A DNA stretch of 64,000 nt from Pseudomonas sp. IAC-BECa141 (GTDB lineage Bacteria; Pseudomonadota; Gammaproteobacteria; Pseudomonadales; Pseudomonadaceae), in assembly GCF_020544405.1 (NCBI RefSeq), contig NZ_CP065410.1, positions 2,852,001 to 2,916,000 on the forward strand, read 5' to 3'. Made by a program: the position numbers and the translations under genes. This document shows positions 19,334-27,960 of this stretch, one piece after another. Position 1 is the first letter of the stretch. Every line of letters starts with the position of its first letter. Below the pieces are notes generated by a model. The model worked only from the letters and a program-made list of their open reading frames with translations. It was not told the DNA's origin and did no database searches.

Positions 19334-20453
19334 TCACATTGAACCTGTAGTTATCTCGCAAATTGAGACACCTCGAAAAGCAGGAGATGTCGAGCCATTT
19401 CCGAGCGGTAAGGTCACTTATCTCGCACCGTTGCCATTGCCAACCTCTATACCTGCTTATGGACCTCATGTCGGGGAGATGAATGATGGTTTCCTGGATT
19501 TTGGTTTGGGATCACCGCAAGTATTTATGTGGCAAATGACTTTAGGTGGACCATTCAGCGTGACCTGTACGGTTTTATTTCTCTTCCCGCTGATTACAGG
19601 ATTTCTTGGGGTCATTTTTGGATATGGACAGGAAGCCATATGGGATTCGATGGCCGCAATCTTTGAAGAGGCATGGGAAAACATAATGTTCACAGGCCCT
19701 CTCATGCTCCCAATAACCTTGGGAGTCTGGCACCACAACCACAAAAAACGCGCCTCAATCATCCCAACCCGCTTCAACCGCCAACGCCGCGAAGTCTGCT
19801 TCATGCCCGAGGGCGCCACTGAGCCGGTCTTCGTCCCCTGGGAATCCCTCTCCGCCTGGATCATCGAAGCCCAGGGCGCCACCCAATACGGCATTCACCG
19901 CCAGTACGGCATGGGCATCGGTTTCTACGAAGGCGAAACCCTCACCAGCCTCGAATTCCAATGCGCCGGCCTGCCACTCGCGATCAGCCATTGGGAAGCC
20001 ATTCGCGGCTACATGGAATACGAAATCCACGACCTCAAACCGATCCAGGATCTGCAAGACTTGCAAGGCCCCGACGACCCACCTCACGAAGGCCTGCACA
20101 CCTTCCGTAATGCCCGAGCGCGCATGCATCAGCAGATCCGCGACGGCTCTCGTTCGCAGCTGTCGGGTTTCTTCTGGTACCTCTATCACGTCATGACCTT
20201 GTGGACGATTCCCAACCGCCTCGTCGAATGGGAAGTGCGCCGCCTCGAACGGATCGGCAAACAGGCCCTGCCCGAGGCCATGCGCCAATGGTCGGAGCCG
20301 CTGCCGAAAGAGCAGTGGGCCAAGCCGAGTGAAGAGCTGCTGCGGCTGAGTGAGCAAGTACGCCAACTGCAAAAGCGCCAGCCGCATCGACCGATCACCG
20401 AGATATTTGCCGAGGTGCAGCGCATGGGATCTACGGGTAAGCGCCGCGCATGA
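19323..20453 (+). CDS. DUF6708-type membrane protein, copy 2
   Basis: This 376-aa paralogue of copy 1 starts MLNNHIEPVV inside the end of tail fragment A. Its N-terminal half, including the membrane segments (FSVTCTVLFLFPLITGFLG and a second at about 115-130), is clearly closer to copy 3 than to copy 1. The C-terminal half is nearly identical in all three at DNA level. This pattern suggests the array arose by tandem duplication, with later gene conversion in the 3' half and diversification of the membrane part, which may decide toxin specificity. Putative immunity function is inferred from position. Confidence 0.77.
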   Translation: MLNNHIEPVVISQIETPRKAGDVEPFPSGKVTYLAPLPLPTSIPAYGPHVGEMNDGFLDFGLGSPQVFMWQMTLGGPFSVTCTVLFLFPLITGFLGVIFGYGQEAIWDSMAAIFEEAWENIMFTGPLMLPITLGVWHHNHKKRASIIPTRFNRQRREVCFMPEGATEPVFVPWESLSAWIIEAQGATQYGIHRQYGMGIGFYEGETLTSLEFQCAGLPLAISHWEAIRGYMEYEIHDLKPIQDLQDLQGPDDPPHEGLHTFRNARARMHQQIRDGSRSQLSGFFWYLYHVMTLWTIPNRLVEWEVRRLERIGKQALPEAMRQWSEPLPKEQWAKPSEELLRLSEQVRQLQKRQPHRPITEIFAEVQRMGSTGKRRA

Positions 20454-20695
20454 ATTGTTTTCCCAAACAGCGAACGGGGGCCGAATTCACACCAGCGAAG
20501 GAAACTCTGGAGTTGGCTGTTTGTGTTCAGAGCCTGGACGACAAAGGTGAATGGACATCCCGCACCCGTGTCATTCATATCGATCCTCGGGGTGATGGTC
20601 ATTTTTCAGTGGTTGCTCCTGAACTCGTCAAAGAGAAACCGCCGATTTTGCTTGTCGAAACCCAGTTTTTAGAGCAGGCCGATCATGCCGAATAA
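20450..20695 (+). CDS. Orphan effector-tail fragment B
   Basis: This is a second 81-codon copy of the effector C-terminal tail. It shares the MNCFPKQRTGAEFTPA opening with fragment A and ends FLEQADHAE, and it differs from A by scattered substitutions such as CVQSLDD for CIQNLND. It overlaps the stop of DUF6708 copy 2 (ATGA) and the start of copy 3, exactly as fragment A does around copies 1 and 2. The equal 1362-base spacing of the two units and the intact frame indicate that the fragment is maintained, not simply decaying. Confidence 0.7.
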   Translation: MNCFPKQRTGAEFTPAKETLELAVCVQSLDDKGEWTSRTRVIHIDPRGDGHFSVVAPELVKEKPPILLVETQFLEQADHAE

Positions 20696-21815
20696 TCTCG
20701 TCGAGCCATTGGTTGTGCAGCAGCTTGAACAACCCAGAAAGGCAGGAGATACGGAGCCGTTTCCGAGTGGGCAAATTACTTATGTCTCTCCGCTGCCATT
20801 ACCAACACTAATGCCACCTTACGGCCCACATATCGGTGAGTTGAATAATGAGTACATGGACTTTGGGTTGGGGTCGCCACAAGTCTTTTCTTGGCAGGTC
20901 GTATTGGGTGGACCATTGAGCGTGTCTTTCACAGTAGTTTTCTTATTCCCACTGATTACCGGGTTTTTGGGAGTTATTTTTGGGTACGGGCAGGAAGCCA
21001 TTTGGGACTCGATGGTCGGTATCTTTGAAATAGCCTGCGAGAACATATCGTTCACTGGCCCATTCATGCTGCTCATCACCCTCGGCGTCTGGCACCACAA
21101 CCACAAAAAACGCGCCTCAATCATCCCGACCCGCTTCAACCGCCAACGCCGCGAAGTCTGCTTCATGCCTGAAGGCGAAACCGAACCTGTCTTCGTCCCC
21201 TGGGAATCCCTCTCCGCCTGGATCATCGAAGCCCAGGGCGCCACCCAATACGGCATCCACCGCCAATACGGCATGGGCATCGGCTTCTACCACGGCGAAA
21301 CCCTCACCAGCCTCGAATTCCAATGCGCCGGCCTGCCACTCGCTATCAGCCATTGGGAAGCCATTCGCGGCTACATGGAATACGAAATCCACGACCTCAA
21401 ATCGATCCAGGATCTGCAAGACCTGCAAGGCCCCGACGACCCACCCCACGAAGGCCTGCACACCTTCCGCAATGCCCGCGCACGCATGCACCAGCAGATC
21501 CGCGACGGCTCTCGTTCTCGGTTGTCGGGTTTCTTCTGGTACCTCTATCACGTCATGACCTTGTGGACGATTCCCAATCGACTCGTCGAATGGGAAGTGC
21601 GCCGTTTCCAAAGGATCGGCAAACAGGCACTACCCGAGGCCATGCGCCAATGGTCGGAGCCGCTGCCGAAAGAGCAGTGGGCCAAACCGAGTGAAGAGTT
21701 GCTGCGGCTGAGCGAGCAGGTACGTCAACTGCAAAAGCGCCAGCCGCATCGGCCGATCACCGAGATTTTTGCCGAGGTGCAGCGTATGGCATCGACCAAC
21801 GGTCGCCAAGCATGA
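20685..21815 (+). CDS. DUF6708-type membrane protein, copy 3
   Basis: This 376-aa paralogue is the last of the array. It starts MPNNLVEPLV within the end of tail fragment B. The membrane region (SVSFTVVFLFPLITGFLG and GPFMLLITLGVW) resembles copy 2. The EYMDFGLGSPQVF segment and the 3' half resemble all copies. One substitution in the conserved block, FYHGETLT for FYEGETLT, separates it from the others. No tail fragment follows. The next gene is convergent with a 34-base gap. Function is inferred to be immunity to a VasX-like toxin variant. Confidence 0.77.
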   Translation: MPNNLVEPLVVQQLEQPRKAGDTEPFPSGQITYVSPLPLPTLMPPYGPHIGELNNEYMDFGLGSPQVFSWQVVLGGPLSVSFTVVFLFPLITGFLGVIFGYGQEAIWDSMVGIFEIACENISFTGPFMLLITLGVWHHNHKKRASIIPTRFNRQRREVCFMPEGETEPVFVPWESLSAWIIEAQGATQYGIHRQYGMGIGFYHGETLTSLEFQCAGLPLAISHWEAIRGYMEYEIHDLKSIQDLQDLQGPDDPPHEGLHTFRNARARMHQQIRDGSRSRLSGFFWYLYHVMTLWTIPNRLVEWEVRRFQRIGKQALPEAMRQWSEPLPKEQWAKPSEELLRLSEQVRQLQKRQPHRPITEIFAEVQRMASTNGRQA

Positions 21816-21849
21816 GTGGATGTTATCGATGGCGAGGTTGCCCGGTGGC

Positions 21850-22830
21850 TTAGCCACCACCGGTCAAGGCGTCCGATCTGTTCAACAGCCGGATGGGGTT
21901 TCCCGCCGACCAGGCCTGAATGTCCTCGATCATCTGTGAAAAGAACAACTCATAGTTCTGACGGCTGACATACCCGACATGGGGCGTGGCCAGCACGTTG
22001 TCGAGGGTGCGAAACGGGTGCAGGGCCGGCAGCGGTTCCTGATCGAACACGTCCAGGGCCGCACCGGCGATGCGCTGTTTCTGCAAGGCCTTGATCAGCG
22101 CCGCTTCGTCGACAATCGGCCCGCGCGCGGTGTTCACCAGCAGCGCGGTCGGCTTCATCCAGCCCAGTGCCTGGGCATCGACGAGACCCCGGCTGCGGTC
22201 GCTGAGCACCAGGTGCACCGACAGCACGTCAGCCTGTTCGAACAGCTGTTGCTTGCTGACATAGGTGACGCCGGCCTGTTCGGCGCGCTCGGCGGTGAGG
22301 TTTTCGCTCCAGGCGATGACGCGCATGCCGAACACCTGACCGAACTGCGCCACCCGCTGGCCGATGCTGCCGAGCCCGAGAATGCCGAGGGTCTTGCCGT
22401 GCAGGTCGCTACCCAGCCCTTGCTGCCACTGGCCGGCGCGCAAGGCATTGGCTTCGTTCACCAGATTGCGGGTGGCGGCCATGATCAGCGCCCAGGTCAG
22501 TTCCGGCGCCGCGTGCTTATAGCTGTCGGTGCCGCAGACCTTGATCCCGAGCCGGGCGGCGGCCGGCATGTCCAGCGCCGCGTTGCGCATGCCGCCGGTG
22601 ACCAGCAGCTTCAGGTTCGGCAAGCGCTTGAGCAGGTCCTCATCGAAGCGCGTGCGTTCACGCATCACGCAGATCACTTCGTATGGGCCCAGACGCTCGG
22701 CCAGTGTGGCGTTGTCCGCCGGGTAGTCATGGACAAAGGTCACTTTGCCGAGACTGTCGAGCACCGACCAGTCGACTACGCCCCGCGCGACGTCCTGCCA
22801 GTCATCGATCACCGCAATCTGCACCACCAT
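21850..22830 (-). CDS. D-2-hydroxyacid dehydrogenase family protein
   Basis: This 326-aa NAD-dependent dehydrogenase belongs to the D-isomer 2-hydroxyacid family (relatives include SerA-type and glyoxylate/hydroxypyruvate reductases). The dinucleotide loop GLGSIG lies at 152-157. The catalytic triad is visible as Arg236 (NTARGPIVDEAAL), Glu265 (FDQEPL) and His284 (ATPHVGY). The substrate is not evident; the lack of an ACT domain argues against classic SerA. It lies 13 bases downstream of the alpha/beta hydrolase gene on the same strand, so the two are probably one operon. Confidence 0.87.
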   Translation of the reverse strand: MVVQIAVIDDWQDVARGVVDWSVLDSLGKVTFVHDYPADNATLAERLGPYEVICVMRERTRFDEDLLKRLPNLKLLVTGGMRNAALDMPAAARLGIKVCGTDSYKHAAPELTWALIMAATRNLVNEANALRAGQWQQGLGSDLHGKTLGILGLGSIGQRVAQFGQVFGMRVIAWSENLTAERAEQAGVTYVSKQQLFEQADVLSVHLVLSDRSRGLVDAQALGWMKPTALLVNTARGPIVDEAALIKALQKQRIAGAALDVFDQEPLPALHPFRTLDNVLATPHVGYVSRQNYELFFSQMIEDIQAWSAGNPIRLLNRSDALTGGG

Positions 22831-22843
22831 CAGCGTTACCTCT

Positions 22844-23869
22844 TCAACGAACGGGATTGGTTTTGTCCAGCCAGCCCAGCAGTGCCTGGTGGAACTTCGC
22901 TGGCTCTTCCATCTGCGGGGCGTGGCCCATGCCGGGGAACTCCACCAGCGTGGACTGAGGAATCAGTTTGGCAACCTGCTTGCCCAGCACCTCGTAGTGA
23001 CCGATTTTGGCCTTCACTTCCGGCGGCGCGATGTCCTTGCCGATGGCGGTTGTGTCGGAAGTGCCGATCAGCAGCAGGGTCGGCATCTTCAGGTCCTTGA
23101 ACTCGTAGTACACCGGCTGGGTGAAGATCATGTCGTAGATCAGCGCCGAGTTCCATGCGACCTGAGTCTTGCCCGGGCCGTTACTCAGCCCGGCGAGCAT
23201 GTCGACCCAGCGGTCGAATTCGGGTTTCCAGCGCCCGTCGTAATAGGTCGTGCGTTCATAGTCACGAATGCCCTGGGCGGTGACTTTCAATTCGCGCTGA
23301 TACCACTGATCGACGCTGCGATAGGGAACGCCGAGGGCTTTCCAGTCTTCCAGGCCGATCGGATTGACCAGCGCCAGTTGCTCGACCTGATCCGGGTATT
23401 GCAGCGCATAACGGGTGGCAAGCATGCCGCCGGTGGAGTGGCCGAGCAGGGTGGCTTTCTGGATGCCCAGGGCCTTGAGCAGTTGCTGGGTGTTGGCCGC
23501 CAGTTGCTGGAAGGTGTACTGGTAGTGATCGGGTTTGCTGGAGGTGCAGAAACCGATCTGGTCCGGGGCAACCACCCGGTAGCCGGCTTCGCTCAAGGCC
23601 TGGATCGAACTGTCCCAGGTCGCGCCGCAGAAATTCTTGCCGTGCATCAGGACCACGGTGCGCCCGTTGGCCTTGCCGTGGGCGGCGACGTCCATGTAAC
23701 CCATTTGCAGCGACTTGCCCTGGGACTGAAAGGCAAAGTGCTTGAGGGTGTAGGGATAATCGAAACCTTGCAGTTCCGGGCCGTATTGCGGGCCTTCGGC
23801 GTGAGCAAGCAGGGGCAGGGCGGCGGTCAGCAACAGGCCGGGCAGCCAGCGGGTCAGCGACACAGACAT
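22844..23869 (-). CDS. Exported alpha/beta hydrolase
   Basis: This 341-aa serine hydrolase has an N-terminal signal peptide (RWLPGLLLTAALPLLAHA), so it is probably periplasmic. The oxyanion-hole motif MHGKNFCG (75-82), nucleophile elbow GHSTGG (Ser145), an Asp in LIGTSDTT and His in GMGHAPQMEEP complete the triad. The overall form resembles haloperoxidase/esterase-type hydrolases acting on small esters. The ATG at 23869 has a GGAG ribosome site close upstream; the longer frame does not. It is followed by the hydroxyacid dehydrogenase. Ester cleavage feeding a hydroxyacid to the dehydrogenase is possible but unproved. Confidence 0.85.
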   Translation of the reverse strand: MSVSLTRWLPGLLLTAALPLLAHAEGPQYGPELQGFDYPYTLKHFAFQSQGKSLQMGYMDVAAHGKANGRTVVLMHGKNFCGATWDSSIQALSEAGYRVVAPDQIGFCTSSKPDHYQYTFQQLAANTQQLLKALGIQKATLLGHSTGGMLATRYALQYPDQVEQLALVNPIGLEDWKALGVPYRSVDQWYQRELKVTAQGIRDYERTTYYDGRWKPEFDRWVDMLAGLSNGPGKTQVAWNSALIYDMIFTQPVYYEFKDLKMPTLLLIGTSDTTAIGKDIAPPEVKAKIGHYEVLGKQVAKLIPQSTLVEFPGMGHAPQMEEPAKFHQALLGWLDKTNPVR

Positions 23870-23954
23870 AGGACAACTCCACAAGAAATCGGCCGATGCT
23901 GGAACGGCCGGATTAGGGCGACGTTAAACACAGGCAATGTCCGGGCCCGATCGT

Positions 23955-24389
23955 TCAACCGAGCCAGCCCAGGGTGAGTATCGCCAGCACCCCGTAGCGG
24001 GCGCCTTTGGCGATAGTGACGATTAACAGGAATCGTCCAAGAGGTTCGCGCATGACCCCGGCGATCAACGTCAGTGGATCGCCGATGACCGGCAACCAGC
24101 TGAACAGTAGCGACCAGTGACCATAGCGCTGATAGTGAACCCGGGCGCGTTCCATATGTTTGCGGCTGACAGGAAACCAGCGCCGGTCCTGAAACCGTTC
24201 CAGCCCGCGCCCCAGCCACCAGTTCACCAGCGAACCGAGGACGTTGCCCAGCGTCGCCACCGCCAGCAGGCCCCAAAGCCAGTAACGATCGCTGACCAGC
24301 AACCCGACCAGCACGGCTTCCGATTGCAGCGGCAACAGGGTTGCTGCACCAAACGCGGCCAGGAACAGCCCGAGATAACCCGCCGTCAT
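23955..24389 (-). CDS. YqaA/DedA-like small membrane protein
   Basis: This 144-aa inner-membrane protein is of the YqaA branch of the SNARE-associated/DedA (VTT) family. It opens MTAGYLGLFLAAFGAATLLP and has further hydrophobic segments (LLAVATLGNVLGSLVNWWLG and LLFSWLPVIGDPLTLIAGVM). The WLPVIGDPLT segment is the conserved re-entrant loop region. DedA relatives help flip or recycle membrane lipids, and YqaA itself has no firm role. The ATG overlaps the TGA of the DUF411 gene (TGATG), so the pair is coupled. Confidence 0.85.
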   Translation of the reverse strand: MTAGYLGLFLAAFGAATLLPLQSEAVLVGLLVSDRYWLWGLLAVATLGNVLGSLVNWWLGRGLERFQDRRWFPVSRKHMERARVHYQRYGHWSLLFSWLPVIGDPLTLIAGVMREPLGRFLLIVTIAKGARYGVLAILTLGWLG

Positions 24390-24835
24390 CAATGGGCCGG
24401 GTAATCCGCCACCACGACATCGGCGCCGTCTTTCTTCAGGCCGATCACTTGATACGCATCGCTCATGCCGTCCATTTCCATGCCAGGCGAACCCATCGGC
24501 ATACCCGGTGCAGCAACGCCAAGCAGGTCGTCGCGCTTGCTCAGGGCCAGCACCTGTTCCGCCGGAACATGGCCTTCGACGAATTTGCCGTTGATGATCG
24601 CCGTGTGGCAGGACGCCAGACGCGGCGGTACGCCGTGTTGTTGCTTGAAGCTGCTCATGTCGGATTCGACGTGGTCTTCGACCTTGAAGCCATTGGCTTC
24701 CAGGTGGCTGATCCACTTCTTGCAGCAGCCGCAGTTGGCGTCGCGGTGGACTTCGATCGGGATGAGGTCGGCGGCTTGCGCCAGGGAGGAGATAAACAAT
24801 GCGCTCAGGGCGGCCAGACGCAGATGGTTTCGCAT
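24389..24835 (-). CDS. DUF411 metal-binding exported protein
   Basis: This 148-aa periplasmic protein has a signal peptide (LRLAALSALFISSLAQA) and a DUF411 domain. The thioredoxin-like first strand leads to the cysteine cluster NCGCCKKW (Cys35, Cys37, Cys38). A Met-rich loop APGMPMGSPGMEMDGM near the C-terminus could bind copper. Members often occur with copper-resistance genes, and no such genes are near here. It is coupled to yqaA by a stop/start overlap. A role in metal binding or delivery is inferred from the ligand pattern. Confidence 0.83.
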   Translation of the reverse strand: MRNHLRLAALSALFISSLAQAADLIPIEVHRDANCGCCKKWISHLEANGFKVEDHVESDMSSFKQQHGVPPRLASCHTAIINGKFVEGHVPAEQVLALSKRDDLLGVAAPGMPMGSPGMEMDGMSDAYQVIGLKKDGADVVVADYPAH

Positions 24836-24999
24836 GGAGGGCTCTCGGCTCAAAGGAGAAACGGTCAAAAAAGGAAGGCATTTTGACCGGTTTTTCCTGC
24901 CGGGCATCAACGGAGTGTTTCCAAGTGATACGAGGCAGGCCTGCCAACATGATCGTAGATCAAAGCTGACAGGCCGCTGAGCACAAGATGACAAAACTG

Positions 25000-26991
25000 T
25001 CAGCGCACCTTGAAACGCCCCATGATCGCGCTTACCCGGCTGTTGGCTTCCAGCAGCTGGCGGGTGTTGAGTTCGCTGGCCTGGCCGCTTTCTACCAGTT
25101 CATCAACCATGTGGCGGATCTGCACCATGCTGCGGTTGATCTCTTCGGTGACCGCACTTTGCTGTTCGGCGGCGGTGGCGATCTGAGTGCTGAGGCTGTT
25201 GATGTGGCTGACTGCACCGGCCATTTCGTCCAGCCCGCTGTTGACCCGGGTGGTGGCATCGGCGGCCGACTGGCAGCTGGCCTGGGTGTTTTCCATGGCG
25301 CTGACCGACGAGCTCACGCCTTGGGTCAGGCGGGTCAACATCTCGTTGATTTCCGAGGTACTGGCCTGCGTGCGGGCGGCGAGGGCACGGACTTCGTCCG
25401 CCACCACCGCAAAACCGCGACCCTGTTCACCAGCCCGTGCCGCTTCGATCGCAGCGTTGAGCGCCAGCAGGTTGGTCTGGCCGGCGATGGCGCCAATCAC
25501 ACCAAGGATTTCGGTGATGCGCTGGGCGTCCTGCTGCATGCTTTCTACCTTGTGGGTGGCGCTGGCCACCTCGTCGATCAACGCCACCACGCTGCCGGAC
25601 GCTTCACCGACCACGATGCGCGAACGGTCGGCGTTTTCGTTGGCGCGCTGGGTGAAGGCGGCGGTTTCGGCGGCATTTTGCGCGACACTTTCGGCGGTCG
25701 AGCTCATTTCGTTGATCGCGGTAACCGTCTGATCGGTTTCCGAAGCGTGACGCAGCAGAATCTGGCTGGTGTGCGCCGAGGTGCGTTGCAGGTTGTCGAG
25801 GCTCGAAGCCATGGCGCCGGTAGCCTGGGTGACTTCGCCGATCATGTTTTGCAGGTAGGCGATGAAGGTGTTGACCGAATGCCCGATGGCGCCGAGTTCG
25901 TCTTCAGCGCGGATGGTGATGCGCCGGGTCAGGTCGGCATCGCCGCTGGACAGCGAATCGATATTGGCTTTCAGCGCTTTCATGCGCGAAACCAGTTGGC
26001 GGATCGCGTAGACCTGCAACAGCACCAGCAGAATCACCAGCGGAATCTGCAACAGGCTCAGACTGCTGAGCACGTCGTCACGCTGGGCGGTGAGCATTTT
26101 GGTGGGCAGCGCGGTGGCGAGGAACCACGGGGTGCCTTCGATCGGACGCATGAAGAACGTGCTGGCTTCACCGTGGTTGTCGAATTCGACGCGCTGCGCC
26201 TGCTCGCGGTTTTGCAATCCGGCCTTGACCTGGCTGGCGAAGGTGGAGCCGCCGGCCAGTTCGCTGATGTTTTTCAGCACGATCGGCCCGCTGATGCGCG
26301 AACTGTTGCTGATGATCTTGCCGTCGGCCTCGACAATCAGCATTTCGGCGTTGAGGTCTTTTTCCTTGCGCGCCACCAGATCGTTGAAGAAGCCCAGGGT
26401 CACGTCGATGGTCGAGACGCCCCAGGCGCTGCCGTTTTTCTGAATGGCCATGGCGCAGTTGGTGCGTGGTTCGGCGCTGGCGTCATCTTTATAGGCAGCA
26501 GCCCAGGCACACTGGCCGCGCGGGGTCTGCATGCCGCCCTTGTACCAGCTCTGGTCGTAATAGTTGGGGGCCGCGTCGCTGTTCCAGAAGGTGTTCACCG
26601 CCAGTTTGCCGGAGGCATCACGGTGCCAGAACGTACTGAACTTGTTGCGTCCGGCCTCACGCTGACCGGGCAACGGCCAGATGCCGCCGCCGAATACTTT
26701 CAGTTCACCGTATTGATCCACCAGCCCGGGCAACACGGTGTCGATGGCTGCGCTGTCGAGCAACGGAATGGTCTGGGTGATGCTGCGCTGTTGCGCCTGG
26801 ACCTTGTTCAATTCGCCCTGGATCTGCTCGGCCACTTCCGCAATGCGGTTGAGCACGACTTGTTCTTCGGTATGGCGCAGCTTGGGCGCGACCAGTTGGC
26901 TGATGCCAACCACCGTCAGAACTGACAACAGCAGAATGAACAGAACCAGAAACAGCGTGTAGCGAGCCTGAATGGTACGGAATGCGGGCAT
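25000..26991 (-). CDS. Methyl-accepting chemotaxis protein with Cache sensor
   Basis: This 663-aa chemoreceptor has a first membrane helix ([21 protein letters not shown]) and a periplasmic double-Cache type sensor (about 40-265, with [11 protein letters not shown] and [12 protein letters not shown]). A second membrane helix lies near 285-305, followed by HAMP and a long cytoplasmic signalling domain. The hairpin tip is intact ([20 protein letters not shown]). YYDQSWY-type dCache sensors commonly bind small metabolites such as amino acids or amines; the ligand is unknown. A strong match to the flagellar FliA promoter lies 66-93 bases upstream. No CheW-binding anomaly was noted, and no C-terminal CheR pentapeptide is present. 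Confidence 0.94.
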   Translation of the reverse strand: MPAFRTIQARYTLFLVLFILLLSVLTVVGISQLVAPKLRHTEEQVVLNRIAEVAEQIQGELNKVQAQQRSITQTIPLLDSAAIDTVLPGLVDQYGELKVFGGGIWPLPGQREAGRNKFSTFWHRDASGKLAVNTFWNSDAAPNYYDQSWYKGGMQTPRGQCAWAAAYKDDASAEPRTNCAMAIQKNGSAWGVSTIDVTLGFFNDLVARKEKDLNAEMLIVEADGKIISNSSRISGPIVLKNISELAGGSTFASQVKAGLQNREQAQRVEFDNHGEASTFFMRPIEGTPWFLATALPTKMLTAQRDDVLSSLSLLQIPLVILLVLLQVYAIRQLVSRMKALKANIDSLSSGDADLTRRITIRAEDELGAIGHSVNTFIAYLQNMIGEVTQATGAMASSLDNLQRTSAHTSQILLRHASETDQTVTAINEMSSTAESVAQNAAETAAFTQRANENADRSRIVVGEASGSVVALIDEVASATHKVESMQQDAQRITEILGVIGAIAGQTNLLALNAAIEAARAGEQGRGFAVVADEVRALAARTQASTSEINEMLTRLTQGVSSSVSAMENTQASCQSAADATTRVNSGLDEMAGAVSHINSLSTQIATAAEQQSAVTEEINRSMVQIRHMVDELVESGQASELNTRQLLEANSRVSAIMGRFKVR

Positions 26992-27373
26992 GGAAACCGG
27001 TCCTTGAGCAGGGATTCTTATTGTGGGCAGGGAAAAAAACAGCGCGGGTTTCCTAACGTATCGTCGGGTCCTCGGGAAGCTTTAGGTACTTTCGTCCTAA
27101 AAAAAGCGGTCCCGACCAAAGGAACGTATCGGGCCTGATACACAAGAACTAACCGGGCCGAACATTAGAGCAATAAACCCACTTTAATCACCTTGTCATG
27201 ATCGCTCTGGTCCCGTATTTCCGGGCGGTTTACGGTTTGTATCGTGAATGTACAAAAATTGTAAAAAAGTGCAGAAAGGAGTTGGTGCCACTAGTTTGCC
27301 GGCCGATACTCCGCGCAACTCAAAAGTGGTTCAACAAGGAATTTTTCATGTTTTCTTCGCAAGGAGCCTGCGC
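26992..27373. other. Intergenic region between chemoreceptor and unknown gene
   Basis: This 382-base divergent spacer holds the FliA-type promoter for the chemoreceptor on the minus strand. The plus-strand promoter of the 177-aa gene should be in 27120-27340, where AT-rich stretches occur, but no clear hexamer pair was found. An in-frame extension of the downstream ORF back to 27248 is open but lacks a ribosome site. Confidence 0.5.
27058..27084 (-). promoter_or_regulatory. Predicted FliA (sigma 28) promoter of the chemoreceptor
   Basis: The minus strand reads TAAAGCTT, an 11-base spacer, then GACGATAC. Against the FliA consensus TAAAGTTT-N11-GCCGATAA this is 7/8 and 6/8 with perfect spacing. 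Transcription would start near 27050, leaving a leader of about 60 bases before the chemoreceptor ATG at 26991. Chemoreceptors are typical members of the FliA regulon, so the context agrees. Confidence 0.65.
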
Positions 27374-27907
27374 ATGACTATCGGATATACCGGTGCCTGG
27401 CAACCCAAGGCGGGTCTGCTGGTTCGAGATACAGCAAGCTCAAGCAAACCGGTTTCTCAAAGCGTGAAGGTCAAGCAGATGCTGGCCCTGGTCGGCAACG
27501 ATCCCACCGTGATCAATACGGCGGAGATGGACAAGCAGGGTCTGCACAAGAACATCAAGGGTTTCGATCCGACCAATGTTTCGGCCAAGCAACTGGGCAG
27601 CCTGAGCGCAATGCTGCGTAGCCGCGGCCTGATTTCCGAAATCACGTCCATGACCTTGCTCAATGCAGGCGACAAGTTCGATCGCTTCGGCATCCAGAAA
27701 GACCCGGATGCCAAGTTCAATGCGCTGGAGTATTTCGCCACGCAACTCGATACCATCCAGAACAACAATCTCAAGGGCAACAAGTACGCGAATACGTTGA
27801 TCCCCGAGTACAAGAAAGCCATTTATGTACTGCAGAGCCTGCAGACTTACGGTCAGGGCGGGGAGCGCAAGCCTCCTACCGATCAAGGTGTAAAAGCCAA
27901 GGCCTGA
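27374..27907 (+). CDS. Conserved hypothetical protein, 177 aa
   Basis: No family was recognised. The protein starts MTIGYTGAWQPKAGLLVRD after an excellent AAGGAG ribosome site; an upstream in-frame extension to 27248 lacks one. It has no signal peptide or membrane helix. The sequence is mostly helical and polar, with segments such as KQLGSLSAMLRSRGLISEIT and a Tyr/Lys-rich C-terminus. The single-gene unit has its own promoter region and a strong terminator. The lack of Cys is notable, since secreted or scaffold proteins of type III and flagellar systems are often Cys-poor and helical, but there is no further support for such a role. Confidence 0.75.
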   Translation: MTIGYTGAWQPKAGLLVRDTASSSKPVSQSVKVKQMLALVGNDPTVINTAEMDKQGLHKNIKGFDPTNVSAKQLGSLSAMLRSRGLISEITSMTLLNAGDKFDRFGIQKDPDAKFNALEYFATQLDTIQNNNLKGNKYANTLIPEYKKAIYVLQSLQTYGQGGERKPPTDQGVKAKA

Positions 27908-27912
27908 AAGAC

Positions 27913-27949
27913 AGGGCCCACTCCGGTAACGGGGTGGGCCCTTTCGTTT
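27913..27949. terminator. Intrinsic terminator (probably bidirectional)
   Basis: A 12-base-pair stem (AGGGCCCACTCC with GGGGTGGGCCCT, one wobble pair) closes a GGTAAC loop and is followed by TTCGTTT. It ends the 177-aa gene on the plus strand. It also lies just past the end of the convergent GNAT gene, so it may serve both. Confidence 0.8.
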
Positions 27950-27960
27950 ATATGCGGCGT

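Larger units (their letters stand above)
17730..21815 (+). repeat. Three tandem units of effector tail plus DUF6708
   Basis: Three direct units follow one another: about 17730-19091 (whose tail is still part of the full effector), 19092-20453 and 20454-21815. The last two are exactly 1362 bases each. Each unit holds an effector-tail coding segment and a DUF6708 gene. The roughly 725-base 3' parts of the units (from GTCTGGCACCACAACCAC onward) are nearly identical; the 5' parts have diverged. This is the footprint of tandem duplication with homogenisation. Confidence 0.85.

Noticed and set aside
27120..27200. HrpL (type III secretion) promoter before the unknown 177-aa gene.
   Set aside because: A GGAAC appears but no CCAC-N2-A follows at the proper spacing.
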